DNA from: Nocardioides nitrophenolicus
GTDB lineage: Bacteria > Actinomycetota > Actinomycetes > Propionibacteriales > Nocardioidaceae
Length of the DNA: 64,000 nt
Direction: 5' to 3'
Assembly: GCF_016907515.1 (NCBI RefSeq)
Contig: NZ_JAFBBY010000001.1
Location: 4,898,001-4,962,000, forward strand
Each line of letters opens with the position of its first letter. Position 1 is the stretch's first letter. The notes beneath the pieces were generated by a model. The model searched no databases, was not told the DNA's origin, and worked only from the letters and a program-made list of their open reading frames with translations. Of this stretch, positions 1 to 7,551 are shown piece by piece. The position numbers and the translations under genes were made by a program.

Positions 1-1961
1 CGGCCCGCGGCCGCCGGCTGCGTACGGGTGGTGCCGTCGTCGTCATCGGTACGCCGAGCTGGGCCGCGACCCGGCTCGGCCAGCGGGTCGCGGCCAGGGG
101 ACGGCTGGCGGCCGCCGACGATCCGGCGACGGCGGCGCTGCTCACCGATGCGCGCGCGCCGGTCCGGATCCGGGGGCCGGACCCCTGGTGGCGGGCGGCC
201 GCGGCCGTGCGGGCCTCGATCCGGCGCGCGGTCGCCCACCGGCCGGCCGACCAGGCGGGCCTGGTGCCGGCCCTGGTCGACGGGGACGACGCGGCGCTGC
301 CCGCCGCGCTCGAGCAGGACTTCCGCACCACCGGCCTGACCCACCTGACCGCGGTCAGCGGCACCAACCTGACCCTGGTGGTCGGCTCGCTGCTCCTGGT
401 GGCCCGGGCGGTCGGCGTACGACGTCGCTGGCTGGTGGTCGTGGGCCTGGTCGGGATCGTGGGGTTCGTGCTGCTGGCCCGGACCGAGCCCAGTGTGCTC
501 CGGGCGGCGGTGATGGGCACGGTCGGGCTGTTCGCGTTCGGCCCCGACGGTCGTCGGCGGGGCCTGCGCGCGCTCGGCGTCGCGGTGACCGGACTGATCC
601 TGGTGCAGCCGGGGCTGGCCGTCGCGGCGGGGTTCGCGCTGTCGGTGCTGGCCACGGCGGGGATCGTGCTGCTCGGGCCGACCCTGACCGGAGCCTTGGC
701 CCGGTGGCTGCCTCGGGCCGCGGCGGAGGCGATCGCGGTGCCGACCGCGGCCCAGCTGGCCTGCACCCCGGTCATCGCCGGGCTGTCGGGACAGGTCAGC
801 CTGGTCGCGATCGGAGCCAACCTGTTGGCGGGCCCCGCGGTCGGCCCGGCGACCGTTCTCGGGTTGGCGGGCGGCCTGGTCGGACTGGTGTGGCCGTGGG
901 CCGGGCGCCTGGGTGGGACGTTCGCGGGCTTGAGCGTCGGCTGGATCATCGCCGTCGCGCATCGGGCCGCGGCGCTCCCCGGTGCGGCGGTCGGGTGGGG
1001 GACCGGCGCGCTCGCCGTCGGGCTGCTCGTGGCGCTCTGCCTGGTGGTGGCGCTGGCGCTGCCGCGGCTGCTGCGCCACCGCACCACCGGCGTGCTGCTC
1101 GGCGTCCTGCTGCTGCTCGTCGTGCTGGGCGTGCCGGGCCGGCTCTGGTCGGCCAGGTCGGGACCGTGGCCGCCGCCCGGGTGGCTGATGGTGGCGTGCG
1201 ACGTCGGTCAGGGCGACGCGCTGGTGCTCGCGGTCGGACCGAGGTCCGCGATCGTGGTGGACGCCGGACCCGACCCGCGAGCGGTCGACGGCTGCCTGGA
1301 CCGGCTGGGCGTGACGCAGGTCCCGCTGGTCGTGCTCACCCACTTCCACGCCGACCACGTCGAGGGTCTCGACGGAGTCCTCGCGGGTCGCACGGTGGGC
1401 GCCATCGAGACCACGGCCGTGGCCGACCCGCCCGGTGGCGTCGACCTGGTCCGGCGGGCGGGCGCCGCCGAGGGGGTGCCGGTGTCGACGGCGGCGTTCG
1501 GCCTCGCCCGGCGCATCGGCGCGGCCACGGTCCAGGTCCTGCACCCCGACCCGCCGGGCTCGGACGGCGGGGCGCGCGCGGGGCCCGGCGACGGGAGCAC
1601 GGCCAACGACGCCAGCGTGGTGCTGCTCGTGGAGGTCGCGGGACTGCGCCTGCTGCTGACCGGCGACCTGGAGCCGCCGGGCCAGGCCCAGGTCGCCGCC
1701 CTGGTGGGCGAGCTGGACATCGACGTCCTCAAGGTGCCCCACCACGGCAGCGCCCACCAGGACCTGGCCTGGCTGACCGGGTTGCGACCGGAGCTCGCGC
1801 TGGTGTCGGTGGGTGCCGACAACGACTACGGGCACCCGTCGCCCGAGGTGGTGCGCGCCCTGACGGCGGCGGGAGCACGGGTGCTGCGCACGGACCGCGA
1901 CGGCGACATCGCGGTCGTGGTGGACGGATCGGGTGGGGCGCGGGCGCTCACCCGGCGGTGA
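1..1961 (+). CDS. comEC: ComEC/Rec2 family competence DNA channel, 3' part
   Basis: Inner-membrane channel through which single-stranded DNA enters the cytoplasm in natural transformation. The frame is open from base 3 to the TGA at 1959-1961 (652 residues visible), so the 5' end lies outside the window. The middle holds many hydrophobic helices and the motif THLTAVSGTNL typical of the Competence domain. The last third is a metallo-beta-lactamase-like domain with DVGQGDA, the metal motif HFHADH, LLTGDLE and KVPHHGS. holA follows 49 bp downstream, the usual actinobacterial order. An active uptake system would need ComEA and others, which are outside the window. Confidence 0.95.
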   Translation, partial: ARGRRLRTGGAVVVIGTPSWAATRLGQRVAARGRLAAADDPATAALLTDARAPVRIRGPDPWWRAAAAVRASIRRAVAHRPADQAGLVPALVDGDDAALPAALEQDFRTTGLTHLTAVSGTNLTLVVGSLLLVARAVGVRRRWLVVVGLVGIVGFVLLARTEPSVLRAAVMGTVGLFAFGPDGRRRGLRALGVAVTGLILVQPGLAVAAGFALSVLATAGIVLLGPTLTGALARWLPRAAAEAIAVPTAAQLACTPVIAGLSGQVSLVAIGANLLAGPAVGPATVLGLAGGLVGLVWPWAGRLGGTFAGLSVGWIIAVAHRAAALPGAAVGWGTGALAVGLLVALCLVVALALPRLLRHRTTGVLLGVLLLLVVLGVPGRLWSARSGPWPPPGWLMVACDVGQGDALVLAVGPRSAIVVDAGPDPRAVDGCLDRLGVTQVPLVVLTHFHADHVEGLDGVLAGRTVGAIETTAVADPPGGVDLVRRAGAAEGVPVSTAAFGLARRIGAATVQVLHPDPPGSDGGARAGPGDGSTANDASVVLLVEVAGLRLLLTGDLEPPGQAQVAALVGELDIDVLKVPHHGSAHQDLAWLTGLRPELALVSVGADNDYGHPSPEVVRALTAAGARVLRTDRDGDIAVVVDGSGGARALTRR

Positions 1962-2010
1962 GCGCCGACGTGCCCGGGTTCGTGTCGGGGGTGTGTGGGA
2001 GGGTGAGCAC

Positions 2011-2982
2011 ATGCGGGCCGAGGACGTGCTGGGTCGGGTCATCCTGATCACCGGCAAGGAGGAGTTCCTCGGTGCGCGGACCGTCGACGAGGTGAGGGCG
2101 GCGGTGCGCGCCCACGACGCCGAGGCCGAGTTCGCCGACAGCGCCGCCTCCGACCTGACCTTGGCGACGCTGGGCGAGATGGCGGCGCCGTCGCTGTTCT
2201 CCGCGGTGCGCTGCGTCGTGGTGCGGGGCTTGGAGAACCTGCCGGAGGAGTCGGTCGAGGGCCTGCTGGGATACGCCGCCGCCCCGGTCGACGACGTCGC
2301 GCTGGTGCTGGTCCACGGCGGCGGCCAGAAGGGCAGCGGCGTGCTGACCAAGCTGCGCAAGCTCAAGACCGTCACCGAGCACAAGTCCGAGGAGCTCAAG
2401 GCGTCGGACTACCCCGCCTTCGTGGCCCACGAGGTGCGCCGGCACGGCGCCTCCATCGACCGTGAGGCCGCCGACGTGCTGATCGAGGCGATCGGCCGCG
2501 ACCTGCGCTCGCTGGCCGGCGCTGCCCACCAGCTGACCAACGACTTCCCGGGGGAGCGGATCGGCGAGGCCCAGGTCCGTCGCTACTTCGGCGGCCGGGC
2601 CGAGGCGAAGTCGTTCGCGGTGGCCGACGCCGCGTTCGCCGGACGTGACCGGGTCGCCCTGGAGGAGCTGCGCTGGGCGCTCGACGCGGGGACGGCCGCG
2701 GTGCTGATCACCTCCGCGTTCGCCGGGAGCGCCCGCGGCCTGGCCCGGTTGGTCAGCGCGCCGCGCGGGATGCGCGACGCCGACCTGGCGCGCGAGGTGG
2801 GCGTGCCGCCGTGGAAGCTGCGCTCCCTGCGCGACCAGGCGCGCGGCTGGACCGAGGGGGGCCTGGCCCGCGCGATCCGCGCGGTCGCCCAGGCCGACGC
2901 CGACATCAAGGGGGCGGCCAGCGACGCGTCGTACGCGCTCGAGCGGCTGGTCCTCACGGTGATCGCGCTGCGTCGCGGCTGA
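2011..2982 (+). CDS. holA: DNA polymerase III subunit delta
   Basis: Clamp-loader subunit that opens the sliding clamp during replication. The product is 323 aa, the normal length for the family, and begins MRAEDVLGRVILITGKEEFL. An AAA+-like N-terminal half (VILITGKEEFLGAR, then EMAAPSLFSAVRCVVVRGLENL) is followed by the helical collar domain ending in LERLVLTVIALR. I chose the ATG at 2011 because a GGGAGGG purine run sits about 8 bp upstream. Longer in-frame starts overlap comEC and add an arginine-rich, non-conserved stretch. It is transcribed with comEC and ends at a strong hairpin shared with convergent rpsT. Confidence 0.93.
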   Translation: MRAEDVLGRVILITGKEEFLGARTVDEVRAAVRAHDAEAEFADSAASDLTLATLGEMAAPSLFSAVRCVVVRGLENLPEESVEGLLGYAAAPVDDVALVLVHGGGQKGSGVLTKLRKLKTVTEHKSEELKASDYPAFVAHEVRRHGASIDREAADVLIEAIGRDLRSLAGAAHQLTNDFPGERIGEAQVRRYFGGRAEAKSFAVADAAFAGRDRVALEELRWALDAGTAAVLITSAFAGSARGLARLVSAPRGMRDADLAREVGVPPWKLRSLRDQARGWTEGGLARAIRAVAQADADIKGAASDASYALERLVLTVIALRRG

Positions 2983-2990
2983 CGGCTCGC

Positions 2991-3010
2991 GCCGCGCCGC
3001 GCCGCGCCGC
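2991..3010. repeat. GCCGC x4 microsatellite
   Basis: Four perfect tandem GCCGC units lie just after the holA stop codon. This is a simple repeat in non-coding sequence with no visible function. Confidence 0.6.
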
Positions 3011-3032
3011 GGAGATTCACGAGGAAATCACG

Positions 3033-3064
3033 AAGGGAGCCCCCGCGGACGCGGGGACTCCCTT
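3033..3064. terminator. Bidirectional terminator between holA and rpsT
   Basis: Inverted repeat with arms 3033-3046 and 3051-3064 (AAGGGAG and CCCCGC blocks, one internal C/A mismatch) around a GGAC loop. It lies between the 3' ends of convergent holA and rpsT. The AA/TT ends give a short U run in both directions, so it can stop both transcripts. Confidence 0.85.
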
Positions 3065-3101
3065 GACGTGATGGCTCAGGACCGGAGCCAGCAGGGTGGT
3101 C

Positions 3102-3362
3102 TCAGAGAGAGGCGGCCTGCTTCGCGATCGACGACTTGCGGTTCGCGGCCTGGTTCTTGTGGATGACGCCCTTGGAGGCGGCCTTGTCGAGCTTCTTGGT
3201 GGCCTCGCGGCCGAGCGCGACGGCAGCGTCCTTGTCGCCGGCCTCGGCGGCCTCGCGGAACTTGCGGATCGCGGTCTTCAGGCCGGACTTGACGGCCTTG
3301 TTGCGCTCGTGACGCTTCTCGTTCTGCTTGTTGCGCTTGATCTGGCTCTTGATGTTCGCCAC
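3102..3362 (-). CDS. rpsT: 30S ribosomal protein S20
   Basis: Small-subunit protein that binds the 5' domain of 16S rRNA. The 86-aa, lysine- and arginine-rich product starts [20 protein letters not shown] and ends [13 protein letters not shown], a full-length S20. The start is GTG at 3362 with a GAGGCGAG purine-rich site about 8 bp upstream. It is encoded on the opposite strand to holA, as in most actinobacteria. About 120 bp of leader separates it from the neighbouring divergent gene. S20 mRNAs are often autoregulated, but no regulatory structure was identified here. Confidence 0.97.
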   Translation of the reverse strand: MANIKSQIKRNKQNEKRHERNKAVKSGLKTAIRKFREAAEAGDKDAAVALGREATKKLDKAASKGVIHKNQAANRKSSIAKQAASL

Positions 3363-3527
3363 GGGTTACTCGCCTCTGTGTCGGGTGGGATGCTGGTTCT
3401 GGTCCGGAGCGCGCCTCGGTCACCCTGGTCCCGACCGCCGGGAGGGCGGGCAGGAGGGAACGCGGAGACGCGACCAGTAAGGCTAACAGCGGGTCGATCC
3501 GCCGCCCAAATCGGGCAGGATGACCTC

Positions 3528-4001
3528 GTGCGCGCCCCCTCCCAGCCGCCGTTCCCGATCGGCGTCCTGTTCGTCCTGCCCACGATCCTGTTCTGGTTCC
3601 TCGTGGTCAAGGGCGCCACGAGCGGCGACGAGGGCGCGGCGGGCAGGTACGCCGGGCACGCCTTCGGGGTCGCCGGGCTGACCCTGGCGGTGTTCGCCTT
3701 CGTCAAGATCCGTCAGGTCCGCGCGCGCAACGCGGAGCGGCTGCGGGCGGTGCGCGACGGGATCCGGGCCACGGCGCGGATCGTGAGCACCCGGGTGACG
3801 GGACATCTCAACCAGGACCCCTACGTCGTCTTCGAGCTCGAGATCGCTCCCGAGGCCGGCGCGAGCTACCGGACCAGTGTCACCGAGCTGGTCTCCCAGC
3901 TGGCGATCCCGCGGATCCAGCCGGGCATGGTGCTGGACGTGCACGTCCACCCCGACGACGAGAGGCATGTCGTCATCGACGCGGCAGCGCTGGGACGCTG
4001 A
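3528..4001 (+). CDS. Small membrane protein, DUF3592-like
   Basis: No specific function can be assigned. The 157-aa product has two hydrophobic segments near its N-terminus (about residues 8-27, PIGVLFVLPTILFWFLVV, and 40-60, AGLTLAVFAFV). A soluble domain of about 90 residues follows (GIRATARIVSTR, then YVVFELEI, then PGMVLDVHVHPDDERHVVID). This domain shape resembles DUF3592-type proteins, where a beta-rich domain sits on a membrane anchor. The GTG at 3528 is preferred because AGGA lies 7 bp upstream and the upstream frame overlaps rpsT. It converges on the kinase gene, with only 11 bp between stops. Confidence 0.7.
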   Translation: MRAPSQPPFPIGVLFVLPTILFWFLVVKGATSGDEGAAGRYAGHAFGVAGLTLAVFAFVKIRQVRARNAERLRAVRDGIRATARIVSTRVTGHLNQDPYVVFELEIAPEAGASYRTSVTELVSQLAIPRIQPGMVLDVHVHPDDERHVVIDAAALGR

Positions 4002-4012
4002 GCCGGGCGCGC

Positions 4013-4951
4013 TCAGGTGGCCCAGCCGCGCCGCTCGGCCAGCCAGTCGTCGATGACGTCGCGCTGCCAGGCCTGCGCCGCGCGCAGGTGCGGCGAGGTG
4101 GCGGGGACGGGCTGGTCGGCGTTGGCGGCGAAGAAGCCCAGGACCAGCGCGAGGAACACGTCGACGTCCTCGGCCGGCACGCTCGCGAGCAGCGGGTGGG
4201 CGGCGATGTGGGCCTCGACGTCGAGGCCGTCGCCGCGGGGGCCGATGAGCAGCAGGAGCGAGTCGAGCCAGGTGGCGCCGACGCTGGGCCAGTTCCAGTC
4301 GCACAGGAGTGCGGTGCCGTCGGGGCGGATCAGGATGTTGTCGTCGCGGATGTCGGTGTGGACGACGGTCTCGCCGGCGACCACGTCGGCGTACCGGTCG
4401 GCGAGGGCGCGCAGCTCGGCGCGCCGCGGATGCGCGACCCGGTCCCAGAGCGCGGGCCAGGACGCGAAGTCGTCGACGGCGCTGGCGAGCCCCGGCCCGG
4501 GTGCGGGGGTGAGGGCGTCGGCCATGGCGACGGCCATGGCGGAGGCGGCGGCGAGGTCCTCGGCGGTCCAGGGGCGGTGGGGAGCGCGGGCCTCGACGTA
4601 TTGGGTCGCGAGCAGCCGCCAGTCGGCGACCTCGTCGGTCCACAGCAGCCGCGGCGCGGGTACGGCGGCCGGCAGCCCCGCGAGCTTGCGCGCCTCCTCG
4701 TGGTAGGCGTCGGCGAAGACCCGCTGCGCCTTGGTGGAGGCCGCCTTCACGAAGGTGCGGGTGCCGTCGGCGCAGGTGAGCACCGACGCGAACCCGGGCG
4801 TGAACCCGCCGTCCTGCGAGACGGCGTCCACGACCGGCGAGCCGAGGCGCTGCTCGACGGCGCGCCGGACGAGCGGCGGCAGGTGCGCCCAGGACAGGCG
4901 CCGGGCGGTCCGGCCGTGGGGGATGACGGTGGGGAACACGCGGCCCATCAT
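4013..4951 (-). CDS. Aminoglycoside-phosphotransferase-fold kinase
   Basis: Small-molecule kinase of the APH/choline kinase fold, 312 aa, substrate unknown. The active-site signature is clear: TVVHTDIRDDNIL (the HxDxxxxN catalytic loop) and LLCDWNW (the metal-binding Asp). The N-lobe carries TRTFVKAAS with a lysine suited to ATP binding. The ATG at 4951 overlaps the LacI stop codon as ATGA (a second ATG at 4948 is possible), so translation is probably coupled to the regulator. Co-transcription with a LacI-family regulator next to a permease and an amidohydrolase suggests a catabolic or salvage role. A drug-resistance function is not supported by context. Confidence 0.85.
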   Translation of the reverse strand: MMGRVFPTVIPHGRTARRLSWAHLPPLVRRAVEQRLGSPVVDAVSQDGGFTPGFASVLTCADGTRTFVKAASTKAQRVFADAYHEEARKLAGLPAAVPAPRLLWTDEVADWRLLATQYVEARAPHRPWTAEDLAAASAMAVAMADALTPAPGPGLASAVDDFASWPALWDRVAHPRRAELRALADRYADVVAGETVVHTDIRDDNILIRPDGTALLCDWNWPSVGATWLDSLLLLIGPRGDGLDVEAHIAAHPLLASVPAEDVDVFLALVLGFFAANADQPVPATSPHLRAAQAWQRDVIDDWLAERRGWAT

Positions 4952-6000
4952 GGCCGACCACCGGACGGCTGGGCTCCCGGCGTCGAGGACTCCCGGACGA
5001 CGAGTCGTCCGACCGGCCGGGCGGAGTGGTCGGGTGCGGGCCGCTCGTCGAGCCGGGCGGCGAGCAGCTCGACGGCGCGGCGGGCCAGCTCGTCGGGCTG
5101 GAGGTCGATCGAGGAGATGGTGGGGCGGGCCGCGCGCAGGCTCTCGGCGTCCGACCCGGCGACGATGCGCACGTCGCCGGGGACGTGCAGGCCGCGCTCG
5201 CGGAGCACGGCGACGATGCCGAGGGCATGGTTGCTGGTGAGGGCGTAGATCCCGTCGGGTGCGGGACCGGACCCCAGCAGGGTCGCCGCGGCCCGGCGGC
5301 CACCCTCGTCGTCGAGGTGCTCGGGGACGTGGACCAGGCACGGGGTGATCCGGCGGTAGCGCGCCCAGCGCTGGTAGACGGCGGCGGTGCGCAGGTTCCA
5401 CTCGTTGCGGTCGGTGCCGGTGACCAGGGCGACCCGGCGCGCCCCGGACTCCCAGAGGTGGTCGAGGGCGAGGCCGGTGAGCCGGCCGGACTCGATGTCG
5501 ACGTGCGGCGCGGCCCCGGGCCCGACGGGTACACCGGGCACCTCGCCGACCGTGACGAACGGGATCCCGGCGCTGCTCAGCATCGCGACCAGCGGGTCGT
5601 CGGTGACCGGCTCGGTGACGATGAAGCCGTCGCTGGCGAGGGCGGCGCCGGCCGCGCGCGGACCGGTGGGGTCCGAGACCAGCATCAGGCCGAGGCCCTC
5701 GGCGAGTGAGGCGACCGCGGCCGCGCCGGCGAAGCGGGCGAAGTAGTCGACGTCGACCAGCAGGTCGGGGCGCAGCGCGTCGAGCTGGCGGGCGACCAGG
5801 GCGATCACGCCGAGCCGGTTGCGTCGCAGGCCCTGGGCGATCACGTCGGGGCGGTAGCCGAGGTCGTGGGCGGCGGCGCGGACCCGCTGCTGGGTGGCGG
5901 CGGCGACGCTCCCGTTGCCGGTGAAGGTGTGCGACACGGTGGTCACCGAGACGCCTGCGCGGCGCGCGACATCGCGGATCGTCGGTCGACGGGCGGTCAC
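4948..6000 (-). CDS. LacI family transcriptional regulator
   Basis: DNA-binding repressor or activator of 350 aa. The N-terminal helix-turn-helix and hinge are typical: PTIRDVARRAGVSVTTVSHT (residues about 6-25), then VRAAAHDLGYRPDVIAQGLR. The rest is a periplasmic-binding-protein-like ligand domain, including DGIYALTSNHALGIVAVLRERG and the family-typical GSDAESLRAARPTISSID. I chose GTG 6000, directly before the HTH; upstream in-frame sequence is arginine- and aspartate-rich and not LacI-like. It is divergent from the NCS1 permease, with two near-identical palindromes between them that are its likely operators. Its ligand is probably the transported compound or a product of it. Confidence 0.93.
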   Translation of the reverse strand: MTARRPTIRDVARRAGVSVTTVSHTFTGNGSVAAATQQRVRAAAHDLGYRPDVIAQGLRRNRLGVIALVARQLDALRPDLLVDVDYFARFAGAAAVASLAEGLGLMLVSDPTGPRAAGAALASDGFIVTEPVTDDPLVAMLSSAGIPFVTVGEVPGVPVGPGAAPHVDIESGRLTGLALDHLWESGARRVALVTGTDRNEWNLRTAAVYQRWARYRRITPCLVHVPEHLDDEGGRRAAATLLGSGPAPDGIYALTSNHALGIVAVLRERGLHVPGDVRIVAGSDAESLRAARPTISSIDLQPDELARRAVELLAARLDERPAPDHSARPVGRLVVRESSTPGAQPSGGRP

Positions 6001-6019
6001 CGGCTCACGGTAGGCGGGC

Positions 6020-6033
6020 CCAAACCGTTTTGG
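6020..6033. promoter_or_regulatory. LacI-type operator O1
   Basis: CCAAACCGTTTTGG: palindromic arms CCAAA/TTTGG around a central CG, the classic layout of LacI-family half sites. It lies 20 bp upstream of the lacI-type start codon, placed to give autoregulation. Confidence 0.75.
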
Positions 6034-6055
6034 CCAGCGCGGCGCATAGCCTGGT

Positions 6056-6069
6056 CCAAATCGTTTTGG
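6056..6069. promoter_or_regulatory. LacI-type operator O2
   Basis: CCAAATCGTTTTGG differs from O1 at one position. Its centre is 36 bp from the O1 centre. It lies in the spacer just upstream of a candidate -10 box (TAGCGT, 6075-6080) for the permease gene, where a bound repressor would block polymerase. Confidence 0.75.
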
Positions 6070-6111
6070 CTGCCTAGCGTGACGCCGGACACATCGACCA
6101 CCGGGAGAGCC

Positions 6112-7551
6112 ATGGCCAGCCACCACCCCTCCGACGCCGCGCTCGGCGCCGGCGCCGCCCACGACGTGGGCCTGCTGCCCGGCCAGGTCGAGGCGCACGG
6201 CATCGACGTCATCCCGGACGCCGAGCGCACCGGCACCGCCCGCGGCCTGTTCGCGCTCTGGGTCGCGCCGAACGTCAACTACCTCTCGTTCGTCGTCGGC
6301 GGCGTGCTGGTCCTGATCGGCCTGAGCCTGGCCCAGGCGATCGCGGCGGTCGTGGTCGGCTGCCTGTTCTCGATCGCGACCGGCATCGTCGCGGTGACCG
6401 GCCCGGTGTCGGGCACGCCGAGCCAGGTCGCCACCCGGGCGATGTACGGCGTGCGCGGGAACCGGGTCGCGATCGCGGTGAACGGCTGGTTCGTCTCGGT
6501 CTGCTACATCGCGCTGAACTGGCTGACCGCCTCGGTGATCGGCTTCGCGCTCACCGAGCGGCTCGGGCTGGGCTCCTCGGCGCCGGTGCAGGTCGCGGTG
6601 GTGCTGGTGATCGCGTCCGCGACGACGGCGATCTCGGTCTACGGCCAGGGCCTGATCATGCGGCTCTACGGCCCGCTCTCGGCGGGCCTGACGCTCGTCT
6701 TCCTGCTCGTCTCCGGCTACCTCGTGGCGAAGGCGGACCTCTCCTACGCCCCGCCGGTGGCCCTGCACGGCGCCGACCTGTGGCTGACCTGGGTCGCGGG
6801 CGTGACCCTGATCGCCGCGACCCCGCTGTCGTACACGATCAGCTCCGACTTCGCCCGCTACCTGCCCCGCGACACCAGCCCGGTCGCCGTCGCCACCTGG
6901 ACCGCGCTCGGCAACGCCGTCCCCGGCGTCGTGCTGCTGACCGTCGGCGTCCTCGCCGCCACCGTGACCGACCTGTCGGACCCGGAGGCCGGCCTCGCGG
7001 GCATCGTCCCGGGCTGGCTGGTGACGCTCTTCCTGGTCGCGATCATCGTCGGCATCCTCGCCAACAACGCGCTCACGACGTACAGCTCCGGGCTGGCGCT
7101 CCAGGCCGTCGGCCTGCCGTTCTCGCGAGTCGTGAGCGTGATCGTGACGGCGCTGGTGGGCGTGGCGATGACCCTCTACGCGCTGTTCGTCTTCGACTTC
7201 CTCGACACGGTCAGCAGCAGCCTGGTCCTGCTGGTCAGCCTGGTCGGCCCGATCATGGCGATCTACGTGACCGACATCCTGATCCGCCGCAACGCCTACG
7301 ACGGCGCCGAGCTCAGCGACAGCACCCCGGGATCGCGCTACTGGTACACCGGCGGGGTCAACCTCGCCGGCGCCATCGCCTGCCTCGTCTCGTTCGCGGC
7401 CGCGCTGATGTGTGCCAGCACCGAGGCCTTCACCGGACCGATCGCGCGCTCCCTCGGCGGGCTCGACCTGTCCGTCCCGGTCGGCATGATCGGCGCCGCG
7501 GTGCTGTACGCCGGCCTGACCCGCCTCTTCTACGGAAGGACCCCCCGATGA
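6112..7551 (+). CDS. NCS1 family nucleobase/hydantoin-type permease
   Basis: Inner-membrane cation symporter of the NCS1 family (cytosine, purine, allantoin or hydantoin importers), 479 aa. About 12 hydrophobic helices are visible. Family features include WVAPNVNYLSFVVGG near residue 45, GTPSQVATRAMYGVRGN, and YTISSDFARYLPRDTSPVAVATW in the middle, resembling CodB/PucI-type transporters. The ATG at 6112 has GGGAGAG 5-9 bp upstream. It overlaps the following amidohydrolase by 4 bp, so both are one operon under the divergent LacI regulator. The substrate cannot be read from the sequence, but the partner enzyme suggests a cyclic amide or related nitrogen compound. Confidence 0.92.
   Translation: MASHHPSDAALGAGAAHDVGLLPGQVEAHGIDVIPDAERTGTARGLFALWVAPNVNYLSFVVGGVLVLIGLSLAQAIAAVVVGCLFSIATGIVAVTGPVSGTPSQVATRAMYGVRGNRVAIAVNGWFVSVCYIALNWLTASVIGFALTERLGLGSSAPVQVAVVLVIASATTAISVYGQGLIMRLYGPLSAGLTLVFLLVSGYLVAKADLSYAPPVALHGADLWLTWVAGVTLIAATPLSYTISSDFARYLPRDTSPVAVATWTALGNAVPGVVLLTVGVLAATVTDLSDPEAGLAGIVPGWLVTLFLVAIIVGILANNALTTYSSGLALQAVGLPFSRVVSVIVTALVGVAMTLYALFVFDFLDTVSSSLVLLVSLVGPIMAIYVTDILIRRNAYDGAELSDSTPGSRYWYTGGVNLAGAIACLVSFAAALMCASTEAFTGPIARSLGGLDLSVPVGMIGAAVLYAGLTRLFYGRTPR

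Noticed and set aside
188..2047. Long Arg/Gly-rich frame over comEC on the plus strand
   Set aside because: It is an out-of-frame reading of a high-GC gene; composition is not protein-like and comEC motifs are in another frame.
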